Source: Siderastrea radians (Eukaryota > Cnidaria > Anthozoa > Scleractinia > Rhizangiidae). From it: DNA of 64,000 nucleotides. Below, piece after piece: positions 46,091-58,022 of this stretch. The stretch lies in contig OZ024890.1 of the NCBI GenBank assembly GCA_964017195.1, positions 22,257,201 through 22,321,200 of the forward strand, written 5' to 3'. The notes below the pieces were generated by a model. The model was not told where the DNA came from. It did no database searches and saw only the letters and a list, made by a program, of their open reading frames with translations. How positions within the stretch are numbered: position 1 is the first letter of the stretch; each line of letters begins with the position of its first letter. The translations under genes were made by a program, and so were the position numbers.

Positions 46091-47009
46091 GACTTAGGCC
46101 ATGAAAAAATTCGCAGCATGTATTCATTAAAAGCGTTATTTTACGCAAATCATTTCTGTCAGCAACGGAAAGAATTATATCAACACGTGCGGTCGGCATG
46201 TGTCCGTGCGGTTATTTAACAGCGTGACATACATAAGATAATGAGGAAAGCGATCACGTCGTGAAGCAAAAATTACTACAGGAAAGAACGAGCGCAGTCA
46301 GTGCAAGTGTGGGAATTTTAAGGTCAGTAAGTCTGATATTTGGTTAACCTCCTTTTGGCTCTGTCGAATGCCAACAACAAAAAGGGTTTAAGTTGCACGA
46401 TTTGTCACCATACGCCAGGAAACGAGACCCAAAACAGGACCAGAGAATTATTCAGTCTTGTCACGCTGTTTGTAATGATGTTCGTCGTTTCAGTTTTTGC
46501 GCATATTAATTTTTTTAACTAAGTTGCATTGATTTGTATGTAGGTCGAGCAAGAACCCGACATCGATCAATTTTTAGACTAAGGCCATTGATTTTTATGT
46601 GAAGAAATGTGTGTTAGAGGACGCGTGGGACGTGGCGCTTTCATGACTCCGATTATAATTTATTCGAGCTACACTGGTATCATGTATTAACATTCCCCAG
46701 CTTTATTGAGTTTTCCTTAAATTGATATTTTACTTACTGTATTTCAAATATAGAAGGTTTTAACCTAAATATTGTAGCGACATCTTGGGCAGTACCAGGT
46801 TTTCTTTAAAACATGATATTGCATAACACAATGCTGGCGGGAAATATGAGGTTTTGAAAATCGCACGGCGTCCGTGACCGATGTACGGTGCTATGGAATC
46901 GAGACAAAAAGAGACAAGAGGCCTTTGGTAAGTAGCAATCACAATTACGATTTTGTATATACCTGGAGACGAAATATTAGCATCGCGCTCTTTATTCTGA
47001 TTTCCTTAG

Positions 47010-48010
47010 GTAACATGCTGTACCTGGAAACTTGATCGCTATCATTGCGCTTTAAATAGCTTATTCTGTTTTCCTTGGGTAGAATATAACTGGAAGCGTT
47101 AAGTTTAACATCGCGCTTAATCTTATTCTGTCTTCCTTGGGTAGCATATACCTGGAAGCGGAATGTCTAACGTCGCTTTTTAGCTTATTCTGTCTTCCTT
47201 GGGTAGCAGATACCTGGAAGCGGAATGTCTAACATCGCGCTTTAGCTTTATTCTGTCTTCCCTGGGTAGCAGATACCTGGAAGCGGAATGCCTAACATCG
47301 CCCTTTAGCTTATTCTGTCTTCCCTGGGTAGCAGATACCTGGAAGCGGAATGTCAAACATCGCGCTTTAGCTTTATTCTGTCTTCCCTGGGTAGCAGATA
47401 CCTGGAAGCGGAATGTCTAACGTCGCTTTTTAGCTTATTCTGTCTTCCTTGGGTAGCAGATACCTGGAAGCGGAATGCCTAACATCGCGCTTTAGCTTAT
47501 TCTGTCTTCCTTGGGTAGAAGATACCTGGAAGCGGAATGTCTAACATCGCGCTTTAGCTATATTCTGTCTTCCCTGGGTAGCAGATACCTGGAAGCGGAA
47601 TGTCTAACATTGTGCTATAGCTTATTCTGTCTTCCTTGGGTAGCAGATACCTGGAAGCGGAATGTCTAACGTCGCTATTTAGCTTATTCTGTCTTACTTG
47701 GGTAGCATATACTTGGAAGCGGAATGCCTAACATCGCGCTTTAGCTTATTCTGTCTTCCTTGGGTAGAAGATACCTGGAAGCGGAATGTCTAACATCGCG
47801 CTTTAGCTATATTCTGTCTTCCCTGGGTAGCAGATACCTGGAAGCGGAATGTCTAACATTGTGCTATAGCTTATTCTGTCTTCCTTGGGTAGCAGATACC
47901 TGGAAGCGGAATGTCTAACATCGCGCTTTAGCTTATTCTGTCTTCCCTGGGTAGCAGATACCTGGAAGCGGAATGTCTAACATCCCGCTTTGGCTTATTC
48001 TGTCATTGCA
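47010..48010. repeat. 62-63-bp minisatellite, ~16 copies
   Basis: The unit TATTCTGTCTTCCYTGGGTA-GCAGATACCTGGAAGCGGAA-TGTCTAACATCGCGCTTTAGC recurs at 61-63-bp spacing. A higher-order pattern is visible: the segment at about 47470-47640 matches 47715-47880. The last unit ends in 'ctgtcattgcag', a good splice acceptor sequence. It sits between the pre-RT and RT blocks of the DIRS-like element. Confidence 0.9.
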
Positions 48011-48379
48011 GCAATCAAAAGCGATCGAGTGATATTAATAACTACTTAAATGCACGATGTATCGTGTCATCTCGCCTAGGCCTAAGTTTGTAGTGTTTGG
48101 TGCTGGAGAAAGGCAAACAATACCCTGAAAAAATAAAATATATGTTTTTGGAAACCATGGCTCTGTCGTAAATCATTATTACCAGCTTAGCCTATAAATT
48201 AGTAAGCGTAGGTTGCGATATTGTTCGCGCTCGTTTTTGCCTTCGCGTGGAAAAATACCGCCAGCTACGCAGGCTACTAAACAAAGTGACCAAGAAGCCA
48301 AATTATTTTTATCCGCAATGAATTGTAATAAATATTACTCAGCATTGTCATCTTTTACAGCACACAACTAATTGAATTT

Positions 48380-50142
48380 CTGTTTGGGGGCGGGTTGATA
48401 CAGTAAAACCTCCACACTTAGTTCTTCCTTTGACCGTTGAACCGACCAAGCCCCGCCTCTGTCACGACAACCGTTTCCTCAACCTGTGGATGATGGATCG
48501 TCCTTTTAAGTTGGACAACTTGTCACATTTGCCCAGATATCTGGAGAAAGGCTCTTTCCAGACCACCTTAGATGACAAATCCGGCTATGACCACATTCTC
48601 CTTGATGAGCCTAGCCGCACCTTCTTCGGGCTTCAGTGGAAAGGATGGTATTTTGTTTCTAATAATATTCCTTTTGGATGGAAGATTTCAGCTTATAATT
48701 ACCATTCCACTGGTTTGTTAGTTTTGCATTATTTGCGCTCAATCGGCGTGCCTTGTTCCTTATACATTGACGATAGACATAACGGCGAGTTGCAGGCTAG
48801 CAATTTTTACGCCTTGAAACAGCCGTTGCTCTCCCCCCCCCGGCTTCTGTATTTCGTCTCAACGCTGCAAAAAGTGCTGTCTTCCTTGCTGTTTATACCC
48901 TAACATGTTTGGGTTATACTGTTGGTCTTAAAGGTGTGTTTTTCATCCGCAAAAAAGCTCAAATATCTCGGTTTTATCTCTGACTCAGATTTACAGGCGT
49001 TTTATTTACCCGTTGACAAGCAGAAGAAATTTCTTGAGTTGGTTAACTCGATCCTTTCAGGTAACACTGTCTCTGTCCACACCCTTCAACGTCTCGCAGG
49101 AAAATGCATCTCGTTTCGTCTTGCGGTACAGGATTCACGCCTCTTTACAAATGAAATCAACCTTGCTATTGGTAGGGGTTTGAAATCTTCCAAACTCATT
49201 CATATCACCCCACCGTTGAGAGCTGAGATTCAGCACTGGGCTGATCCGTCGATGGTTGCCAGAGTTGGAAACTGGCGTAGTGAACGACATCATCAGTTTG
49301 TTATTTACTCTGATGCGTCCTTGTTCGCGTGGGGAGGTGTCTTTCCTAAGGAGAGCCGCGTTTGCATTTCCGATTATTGGCCGGCGTCTCTTGTTGATTT
49401 GGATATCAATGTTAAGGAAACTAAGGCCCTTTTTAATACTCTTCTTTCCGTTGGAGATAAGCTTCGAGACGCGCGAGTGGATGCGTATGTCGACAACCAA
49501 ACCCTCGTTCGAGCATGGCAGTCCCAGGCAGCCCGGTCTAGTTCTTTCTCTGACGCGCTAAAGGAGTTATCTAACACGGTTTTGCGCCTTAATTTGCACC
49601 TGTCGGTTTTTTATATCCCTTCCCGAGAGAACCCTGCTGACCACCCTTCTCGACGGTTCTCTCCAGCTGATAGCAAATTGGCTCGACACCTATGGCCTCG
49701 CCTTCAGAGTCATCCGTGTTTTGGTGGTTCAGACGGCCATTCTGTGGACCTCATGGCCCTTGACTCTAATGCCCAGTCTGACGGTGCTGGGATTATTCTG
49801 CCCCATTTTACTCCGTACCCGACTCTTCTCTCGTCAGGGGTAAATTTCTTTGGTCAGGATTTTAGCCAGTGGGTTTTCAAACCTCTCCTTCGCAATCCCT
49901 ACATTTTCCCGCCTATTTTGTTGATTGGTCCAGTTCTGAGACACCTGCGTACCACGCAGTTACCTTGCACTGTTGTGGTTCCTGATGTTCACCCCAGGCG
50001 CTATTGGTGTCCTATCCTTTACCAGTCAGCTCGTTTTTCGCTCAAACTCTCTTGTGAGGGTGAACAGGGAGTAATTTTAATGCCTTCTAAGCATGGTTTT
50101 TCAGAAACGTTTAAATTACCCTGGGATCTCTGGGCCTTCAGA
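48380..50142 (+). pseudogene. DIRS-like reverse transcriptase and RNase H
   Basis: RT motifs: KPRLCHDNRFLNLW, then motif A LDDKSGYDH, motif B NIPFGWKISAY and catalytic motif C YIDD (about 48766). A frameshift in the C-run at 48831-48841 breaks the frame. From 48922 a 408-codon frame continues: RNase H shows YSDAS, INVKETKAL, YVDNQT and NPADHPSR, the expected D-E-D-D set. Only the C-run break is visible in this block, so it decayed recently. The end, TTCAGA|GTATGA (50143), resembles a splice donor. Confidence 0.8.
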
Positions 50143-50445
50143 GTATGACTATAGTTTGGATTTCTCCGTCTTTGTCCACGCATAAGGCTTGGTATATATA
50201 TTTCTGTTTGTTTGGATAAGCATGATAACTTATCTAGTGACTTTTATTTTGGAACAGTTTTCTGGGAAATTTTAATCATGAGTAATCTTAGCCGACCTTG
50301 TTTTGATAGCTTTGTTGTCTTAAGGCGAATTATCGCGTACTACGCGATAATTCGAGGTGTTTGTAGTTTAATAAATTAAAATTGTAAAATTAAAATTAAA
50401 ATTAAACTGTAATTGACTGTTTCTTTTCTTTGCTGTTCGTTTTAG

Positions 50446-51777
50446 CCTTTGCCAATGGTTCCAAAGCTTTTTACCCAGTCGGTATCCTGCCCTTCGTGTT
50501 TATACCCTAACTATGCTTCGTTCCGTTTTTGTCAAAGTTGTGGTTATCAAAGAAAAGTTCTAGTGGATGTCCCTGCCTCAGGTTCCAGTGTTCCTCTAGA
50601 AGTTATTGCCCTCGACACTGTCTTTTGCAGATTGCTAGTTTTTCTGCTAGTTCCAGTTATGCTAAGCAGCAGACTTCCCTTCAAAAAGGGCTTGAACTCT
50701 CAGTTTTTGTCTTCCCTTCCTTTTCCGAAGGATATCTCTACCGCCACTCCCCGCGAGCTTTGCCGTTTTCTCGTTTGGAAAGACCGTAAGGGGAAGACTA
50801 CGGTACACAAATCCACTTGCCAATTTTTCGGGCGAAAAGGGTCGTTCTCGTGTCTTTGCCCCACGCGCCTCGCCTATGGTGGACTCTCTGATAGGGAAGC
50901 TACGGGCTTTGTTTAACGAGTCAGGAAGGAGAGGAGAGTGGGAGCCTAGGCTTCTCATCGGCAACCCAGCCACCGATATTTCTTTGAAGCAATACTTAAA
51001 GGCTGTTTCGGCGGAGCAACTTCAAGCCCAAATTACCCCTACCCAGGCCACTCCCGTTTTCGTTCATGATCTCGTGCCCCTAAGCCACTGTTTGGATAAA
51101 GAGCTTTGTCTGATAAACTTTCCTCAATCGAGATGTTTGTTCTCATTAGAGACCAAGCCTTTTTTAAAGCTCTGTCTTTTTCAGTGGGGATAGAGCAGGT
51201 GATCTGGGGCAGGTGAAGACTCCGGAAATTCTCCGTTTCCCAGATGGCGATGGTTTACTTTTCAATCACATTTGTTGAAAAACCCTCCGTGATGGCTCGT
51301 CCAACCTTTTTGGCATACGCCGTAATAAGAATCCAGACATTTGTCCGGTTAGAGCTATTGATCTCTATGTGGCCTTCGCTAAGCGAATTGGAATCGACCT
51401 TACGGGCGGTTTTCTGCTCCGTTCTACGTCTTCAGATGGCACCGTTATTGACAAACCTTTTTCCTTCTCGGTTGCGGATGCCCGTCTTAAGCATTACTTG
51501 CGCGAGGGCGAGATTGGCGGGGCTGTATCACTCCACAGCTTCAGATCTGGCTGTGCTATAACCCTTGCTCTCTCAGGCACAGAGCTTCAGGATATAATGG
51601 ACCATTTTGGTTGGCACAATCGTTCTACAGCAGCGTATTATATGCAACTTTCTAAAGTTATGACCACTGGTTCCCCTTCTTCTGTCCTTACTGGGCAGAC
51701 AGTAAACATTGAGGATCAGGGGATTTTCTATGACCAGTGCAATAACCTCAGGCGTTTCACTCCAGCCTTTCCACGTT
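50446..51777 (+). pseudogene. DIRS-like tyrosine recombinase with N-terminal zinc ribbon
   Basis: Starts after TTTTAG (50445). An N-terminal CPSC...FCQSCGY pattern looks like a zinc ribbon. At least three frame changes occur (about 50640, 50790 and 51130). The catalytic end is clear: LHSFRSGC, then DHFGWHNRST, then AAYYMQL (51525-51645), giving the H-x-x-R, second His and Tyr of the tyrosine recombinase family. In DIRS elements this enzyme inserts the circular cDNA, so no target duplication is expected. Confidence 0.75.
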
Positions 51778-51984
51778 AATCTTTTCTTTGGAGAATGGGA
51801 GAATAGTCTGCTCTTAGGCAGGCTTTCTTTGGAGATACGACTGTTTAGCGGTCGAGCTGGTGGATTTGGGGACCATTTTCACCCTTCCATATCTCATTGT
51901 ATATTCATGTGTATTGTAGGAAGTGAGAATATGTTACTATTGGATCCGTCATCTTGGATTTCTTGATTTTTCCAAAACCTTAAA

Positions 51985-52320
51985 AAACGGCCGAAATTGA
52001 TCAAGAAGTGGCCAAAACTAACAAATTAAGGTCGGTGCCTCCTTTTGTTACTGCGCATAGGTTCTACGCATCTCGGGCTGGTCCTAGATATTCGGGTTTC
52101 TTAAGGGATTTTCCTACTAATACAATAGTATTTTTGCGCGGTTTATAAAATTTGGGAAAAAGCAGGTCTTAGCAAGGGCTATCAGATTTTAGGAAAAGTC
52201 ACGTGCACCAAGTTTGGTGGCTTTAGCCTCCTTATTTTTAAAGTTATAAACATCCAAAGTCCGTGCGGGCAGAATCCGCCCCCTCCCGGGCTGAATAGGG
52301 TAAAGAATGCACTTGTTACG
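51985..52320. repeat. Dispersed repeat related to 4374-5340
   Basis: It shares GGTGCCTCCTTTTGTTACTG near the start and GCAGAATCC...CCCGGGCTGAATAGGGT at the end with the copy near 4.4-5.3 kb. It lacks the 89-bp tandem expansion. It lies just past the DIRS-like element. Confidence 0.6.
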
Positions 52321-53241
52321 TATTTTGTTCAACTATAGTTACCTGGTCGACCAACCTGTGATAAATTTAAAATCGCCTTGAATTCAAAATATGGAAATCG
52401 ATCTGACAAGTTACGAAACGGTTGTCTACTACTACTGTTTAAATGAGAATGAGAACAGTATTTTAACGCTATACAGTATTCACAGAAGCGGATGAGGACC
52501 AGTTTGAATGAGGGGAAGGTGAGAATAAAAATAAGGCGGTCCAGTACATTTAAATGATCAAAAATTATGGGAAACATAGAAGTGAAACAAAAAATTAAAA
52601 ATAGGGAAATGGTATATGTAGCTGGGCACCTTCATGGAAGACTGGCTCTTACAAGTGGACTTCTAAGATCGACGGATCTAGGGCTTCATGAAGTCTAACA
52701 CTTTTTGAATATTTTTTGTCTGTTAGGTATTAACCGTAAAGGAATTGTGCGGTATCTGTTTTAGAAAATGCAAGAAATACATATAAAAAAAGTGAAAACC
52801 CCTCAAAAGTTTCATGGCAAACCGTAGTTGCGAAAATTAAACCTTTGAATTCTCCTACGTACAACCCTTGCATCAGTTTTCAGCATTTTTAATACCCTAA
52901 CAAATGGAATGCGATTTATAAAAATTTCGCCGTCACCTGCAGTTGCAAGACTACTTGTCGAAATGGATACATGTACCACAGCTTAACGACCAGGTTCAAA
53001 GCTTAAAAAAAGCAAATCTTTTGCATTTTGTGCAAGTGAAAGTTTGTTCTGACTGCTAAATGTTTTAATTCCACAAAATCACCCCAGTGTAATATTCGGG
53101 TGTTTTTGGTCCTCTTTATATGAGCTACATTTCAATAGCATTATTCGGCATATTATGTTAGACCACAATGACAAGTTAAAGGTTGTGTTGTGAGTTTGAT
53201 CAACCAAAAAACTCTTTCTATGGTCCCCTGAAACCTCCAAA
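52321..53241. other. No gene recognised
   Basis: AT-rich; only short frames without domains. No repeat with clear ends. Confidence 0.45.
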
Positions 53242-53676
53242 TACCGTAAACTGCCGCTTATAACCCTGGGCTTATACAACTTGGTAAGGGGTTTTGGGTG
53301 GGCTTATAAACGGAGGGGCTTATCAGTCCGAGAGGGCTTAAAGGCGGAATAAAAAAACCGTTTCGAAATGAGCCCAACAGTGTTGATCAAAGTACGTTTT
53401 TAATTTACTAGTTTTTAATAAACCTTCAAAACGGCATAAATAAATCGAATTCATTTCAATTTTAGCAACAAAATCAAAACTGTAACAACACGAACGTAAC
53501 TGGAACATAACAAAACAGAGGCTCAGAGTTCATCTTCAGTGTTCTGTAGGCTAAGGAAACAAGGAAAACTAGAGGGGGGCTTATATCCGGTAGGGGGCTT
53601 ATAACCGGATGTATTTTTTTGTTTACAGGTAGATGGACCTATAACCGGGGGGGGCTTATAAGCAGCAGTTTACGGT
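53242..53676. mobile_element. MITE with TACCGTAAACTGC ends
   Basis: The left end TACCGTAAACTGCCGCTTAT and the right end (complement) TACCGTAAACTGCTGCTTAT are inverted repeats enclosing ~435 bp with repeated 'gggcttata' motifs. There is no coding potential. The target duplication is not clear. Confidence 0.75.
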
Positions 53677-54690
53677 ATAAGCCAGTGGGTGGATTACAAA
53701 AAACTGTAAATGACCAATAACATCACGAGACCGTCGATCAATCAGAACAACGACCAGAGACTTATAACATCTACTGACGATTCACAATTCACTTGACCCT
53801 GAAGGTGACTTCCTCTCAGGTTGTCGAAACGTCAGTCAATGTCACAACAAACAGTTCTTCTTAGGACTGCACTCACCCGGACGATCAGACTTTACCGACC
53901 TAGGATTACAAAAACTATAAGCCATATCCCCACGACAACAAAGGTCAAAACATAAGCCCTCGTTCATCCCCACCATCACAGGATATCATGACCTTCAGAA
54001 TACCCTACTTTGACAAAACCTTTCAAGATTTAACGTTCGGCAAAGTCGAGCCCCACCCCCACCCCCACCTCCAAGGTCTCAGCCCTTCTAACAAGCCTGT
54101 AACAGTAATATATAGATTTAGCCAAGCCTAAAAGCGGAGCCGCGAAGGAATAAACTGGTGTTCGTTTCTCAAAAATAGTCCTGAAACTTTTCGGTCTGAA
54201 ATACATTTCGGGGCTTTTTTTTGGCTCGTTCGCTTTCGAAAAGTGTTTCTCAAAAAGCCTGAAAGTGTTCCGAATTGTCCTTTAATATTTTGGGGATCTG
54301 TTCTGTAAAAGCAAGCTCGAAAGGTCGTTCTAGAGGCTGAGCACAGCTTGATTATTTTACTCACGAGCCGTCTAGCTTGGTGTTTGCAATGTTTCCATAT
54401 CCTGTCATTAACTGTGAAGGCTTGTCAAATCTCCTTGGTTTATTGGCTGTTCGCTTGAATGAACTTGAAACGGCACTCATTTACAAAAACAAAATAAAAA
54501 TTATTCGACTGTTTAAATGGGTTATCTTCATCGCGTTCGGATGTTAACAAGTAACATGAACTGCCACTAAATAAAAATATTAATCTGGTCAAAAATTTAT
54601 ACTGACATTTCACCGGCATTTTACTGGGATTACCCGAAATAAAGGATCTGGGGAGCTTCGAGGCACTTGTAATAAACTTATCGAAGAAAT
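53677..54690. other. No gene recognised; conserved dispersed motif at ~54113
   Basis: The motif TAGATTTAGCCAAGCCTAAA at 54115 is also present at about 12212-12240 (complement) and 63941. The rest shows no supported gene. A C-rich run occurs at about 54053-54069. Confidence 0.45.
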
Positions 54691-55210
54691 GTCGCCTAGG
54701 TTTTAGCAGCCGCGAAAAAATCCAAGCACTTTGAGGAACACACATTACTTACGGGATAAAATAGCTTTAAACTCAAAACTGCTTCGCTTATATTTCGTTC
54801 TCTAACTTGAGACCATCGAGATTGAAAACAAACGAACAAACATCGTCCAAACATTCTTAACTCTGTTGCATAAGTTTTGCGGCTGCAAATTGTCTGAAAT
54901 TCGAGCGCTTTAAAAAATGCACCGAACTGTTTTTGGAAGCTTTTCGGGCATAATAGGTTTAAACCGACAACTGCTTCGCTTATAGTTTTTCAAATAACTG
55001 TTATATTTCGTTCTCTAACTAGAGACAATCAAGATTCAAAACAAAGAAACGCCAAACACGCTTTAATTAAATTGTTATTATGCCGCCATAAGTTTTGCGG
55101 ATGCGAAGTAAGCCTATATAAAGTTAGGCGCTTTGAGGAACGCACAAAACTGTTTTCGGAAGCTTTTCGGATAAAATAGCTTTAAACCGACAACTGCTTC
55201 GCTTAAAAGA
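54690..55210. repeat. ~200-220-bp tandem repeat, ~2.5 copies
   Basis: The segment 'ttcggaagcttttcggataaaatagctttaaaccgacaactgcttcgctta' and its flanks recur, with repeat ends near 54788, 54980 and 55204. Later copies include 'atatttcgttctctaact' and 'ataagttttgcgg'. The repeats have diverged by small indels. Confidence 0.65.
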
Positions 55211-55874
55211 TTATTACTATTGAAAACTTCTAGGACAAGAAAATCGACAGTTGCGCAAAGAGATGGACCGGACGGTGAAAATTGAAAGCAAAGCTTGTGC
55301 AGTTGTCTTGCGGCTGTGCTTAGACCTACTGTTATGAATAAACAAACACAAAATAATGGACAGAGAAATCATTTTTGAAAAACATTTATTCGAAAACCCC
55401 TATAATTATACTTAAATGCAATTCGCGTTACACTTCCAAAATCGTAGGTCGGTCCACGCGAGTGAAATCGGCTCAGCATGGCAAAATATTCAAGAATCTG
55501 TCACAAATCTGAGCGCGTTTTCTAATATTTTTTTTAAAGTCAAAAGTAAATAACACATTTCTAATGGCATAAATCAAATTTACATTTCAAAACGTAATTT
55601 CTTTCATCGTAATACTCGAAATCATGTACCTTAGACCTTTTAAAAACTTCACTTACTCGGTTGTGTTTCAGAACAGGGCAAACTCTCCGCCGTGAAGAAA
55701 ACAAAGCGATGAAGTCCTTTGAATGCAGCTTTCGTAACTTGAACTTTTCGCCTTCTACCAGTATTCTTTTGAACTTTTTCTTTCCATTTATATATATTAG
55801 ATGTTTTTTTGTCAAGTATAAAACTTCATTACTCTCGAGCAATCGTTAAATGCTAAAGAAGCTTTTAAAAGCTT
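55211..55874. other. No gene recognised
   Basis: Frames on both strands at 55561-55849 are overlapping and lack domains. No repeat ends are visible. Confidence 0.4.
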
Positions 55875-55878
55875 TTAA

Positions 55879-57744
55879 GGGCCCATTACAGTATCTTTTT
55901 AGGCCGTTGCTAGGGGAAAATGAGTTTGCTGTAACTCAACACATGCATGCTTTCATTGGACCAAATTTGGACAACATTCATTGAGGGCAAGTATGGTTCA
56001 GTTTATGACGTCATCGGACCACGCCCCATGTCACGTGATCAGAAACAGAAAAATGCGTTTTTACTTCAAGACTTACCTTTTTGTCCATAATTTCTTGTAC
56101 CGTACCATTTCATAAGCCGTCGTGAGGAAATTTAAGCATGCGTTTTGGTTTACGAAGAAAAATAAACAAATAAGAATGAAAAATGTGCTTCTTTGACCAC
56201 TCTTTTGGGTATAATTTTTTTGTTTTCTGTTTTTTCGCAAAAAGGATGCTTAAATTTCGAGAAAAAAAGATGTTTTTTCGAATTCTTTTAAAATGCAGCA
56301 GCCACGTTTACTTGTCGACGAGAAAAGTACATTTTTCGCGGCACCGGAAGCGACGCTACTTTTTTCAATGGCCAGGTGCCTAAGCGTTAAATGGCTAGGT
56401 CGCTAAGGCGATAATTTTCCCATTCTTGACATCGTGGACGGTAGCTGAGCTGAGCTGAGCTGTTGTTGGAATAATGGCCGCGAGTCAGATAAAAGCTGTC
56501 GAACTGGATGTGTAATGATGATTGGTTTTTCCGTTGGATTGCTTCAGTTCTCGCTTCTTTCACGCTCCAGTCGGCGATCTGTTTTACGAACGGCGCAAGC
56601 CATTCAACAATGTGGATCCACGGAGTCGAATTGACTTGGTTCAGACTTAGAGTCCAGAGAATTTTATGATAATCTTTGAAATACTACCCACTGACAAGGA
56701 ATGAAAGAGCAACGATTACGTTACGTATTGCAGACCTTGGACGAGTTGTGGCTTTCACGGCAGAGGTATCACTCTTCAAGCTGAATTTCTGTCCACATCG
56801 ACTGCCCTCGAACTCAAACTCTTCAACTGTGTTTTGTTTTACCGAACAAAATTCGTATTTCTCAGTCCTTTCTACAGTCACAGTCTTTTGGATCGCTTAA
56901 ATTACTTTTTGCTAATTTCTCAAGTGATGTTGTTAGCAGACGTTGCCCATCAGATGTATCGAGCTCACCATTATTTGTCAGGTTTTCTATCGTGTGCTTT
57001 AATAATAGCATTGTCAATGTGGGCATGAAATTCGCGCGATAGAGCTGCTTTCAAGGACAATTTTAATACAAGCTTCCTTTCTTGCTGTATGCTGCTCCAC
57101 GCTGTCTTGCGACAGTGGCTGCAAGTCAGTGGCCTCGAGAACTTCGTTTCTTGAAGAGCTGTCTAAACACTGGAGTTACTCAGGTTCGGAAGGACAGTTC
57201 ACAGGTTCGCACATCGATTACAGTTTTCTAGCAAGCGACGTCAGGTAGCTTGGGAGCAGTCGAAGTCACGGCCGCGGACACAGGGATTTCTTTATGGGTT
57301 CGGGATGATGGCACAGTACTTATTTCGGTTTGCCTTCACATCGCTGACATTTCTATCCCCAACCTGACACTGAAAATCTTTGAATGTCGGCTTTTCGCGA
57401 TCTGCATTTCCCCATCGACTTGCAGCCATCGCTGCGCTTTCTGTTTACGTGCGTACGTGGATAGCTTCGAGCTCATTTTCAACTGAAACACCCAGTTTAA
57501 GAAATAAAGGCACAACTCACATGTTGTAAACGTAAAGCAAAAAATTAAAATCAACTTAAAAAGTAAACAAAAAAGTTTCTTTTGTGTTTGTCGTAACGAA
57601 ATAAAAAATTATCGGCGACTTGAACCGGCGACGGGCCGGCGCCGGGAGGCCAGAAAGCGCGCGAAAAATTTGCGGACGACCGGAAGTAAAATTGCACGTG
57701 CATGGCAACCGCGTATCATAGCAACGAGATACTTTAATGGGCCC
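55879..57744 (-). mobile_element. TTAA-flanked Kolobok-like element, internally deleted
   Basis: Ends GGGCCCATTACAGTATCT and (complement) GGGCCCATTAAAGTATCT are flanked by TTAA at 55875-55878 and 57745-57748. TTAA duplications occur in piggyBac and Kolobok; the GGG start favours Kolobok. Minus-strand fragments (57455-57320 and 56881-56684) and a later segment near 56500-56470 (FDSFYLTRGHYSNN) may be remnants of a transposase up to its first catalytic region, but that assignment is weak. The 1866-bp copy cannot encode a full enzyme. Confidence 0.6.
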
Positions 57745-57754
57745 TTAAAGAAAC

Positions 57755-57980
57755 CTCTTTTTCAAAAGCGACGATGGTCATGCGATTTCCCGCCAAGAAA
57801 AATGCCGGTTGCCCTAAAGCACCGTGCGATTTCCCGCCAAGAAGACAGGTCTCAAAAACCGCTGAGCATGCGCGAGCTGTTCCCGCCATCAATGATACAA
57901 AATGGCGGACAACAAATAAGGTTTTGCCACGTAGTTTCGCGTCCCGCCAGCCTGGTCGCGGAGAACTTCTCGTTAAAAAC
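57755..57980 (+). promoter_or_regulatory. Promoter-like region with a YY1-type site
   Basis: Duplicated 'gcgatttcccgccaagaa' units (57780 and 57826), then GACAGGTCTCAAAAACCGCT, and ACAAAATGGCGGAC, which resembles a YY1 site. The same blocks occur inverted at 62155-62290. It lies directly before a Met codon at 57981, so I read it as a likely promoter. E2F-like 'ttcccgcc' motifs occur three times. Confidence 0.4.
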
Positions 57981-58022
57981 ATGGGCTCAGTGAAACGAAC
58001 AACTCTTCTTGTTTGTCTAGGA
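57981..58022 (+). CDS. Possible exon 1 of a low-molecular-weight phosphotyrosine phosphatase
   Basis: AAAACATGG gives a good start context. The 14 codons read MGSVKRTTLLVCLG and end at GGA|GTAAGT, a strong donor. LLVCLG is the beta strand leading into the catalytic P-loop of the LMW-PTP family, whose animal genes, as I recall, have an intron at this point. The following P-loop exon (Asn-x-Cys-Arg) is not found before the window end, so the gene would have a first intron longer than 6 kb. With 14 residues this is only a suggestion. Confidence 0.35.

Larger units (their letters stand above)
43151..51950 (+). mobile_element. DIRS-like tyrosine-recombinase retroelement
   Basis: The module order is a Pro-rich Gag N-terminus (43400-43603), coiled-coil and zinc-knuckle Gag (44813-45321), a pre-RT domain (45633-46090), RT (48380-48840), RNase H (48922-50142) and a tyrosine recombinase (50446-51777). 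RT, RNase H and recombinase together without a DDE integrase define the DIRS group. Coding blocks are separated by intervals with GT-AG borders. Several frameshifts indicate an inactive copy. I could not identify the split or inverted terminal repeats, so the outer limits are approximate. Confidence 0.75.

Noticed and set aside
43151..51950. LTR retrotransposon (Gypsy/Copia) for the RT-RNase H block
   Set aside because: There is no DDE integrase or aspartic protease; a tyrosine recombinase follows, which fits DIRS-like elements.
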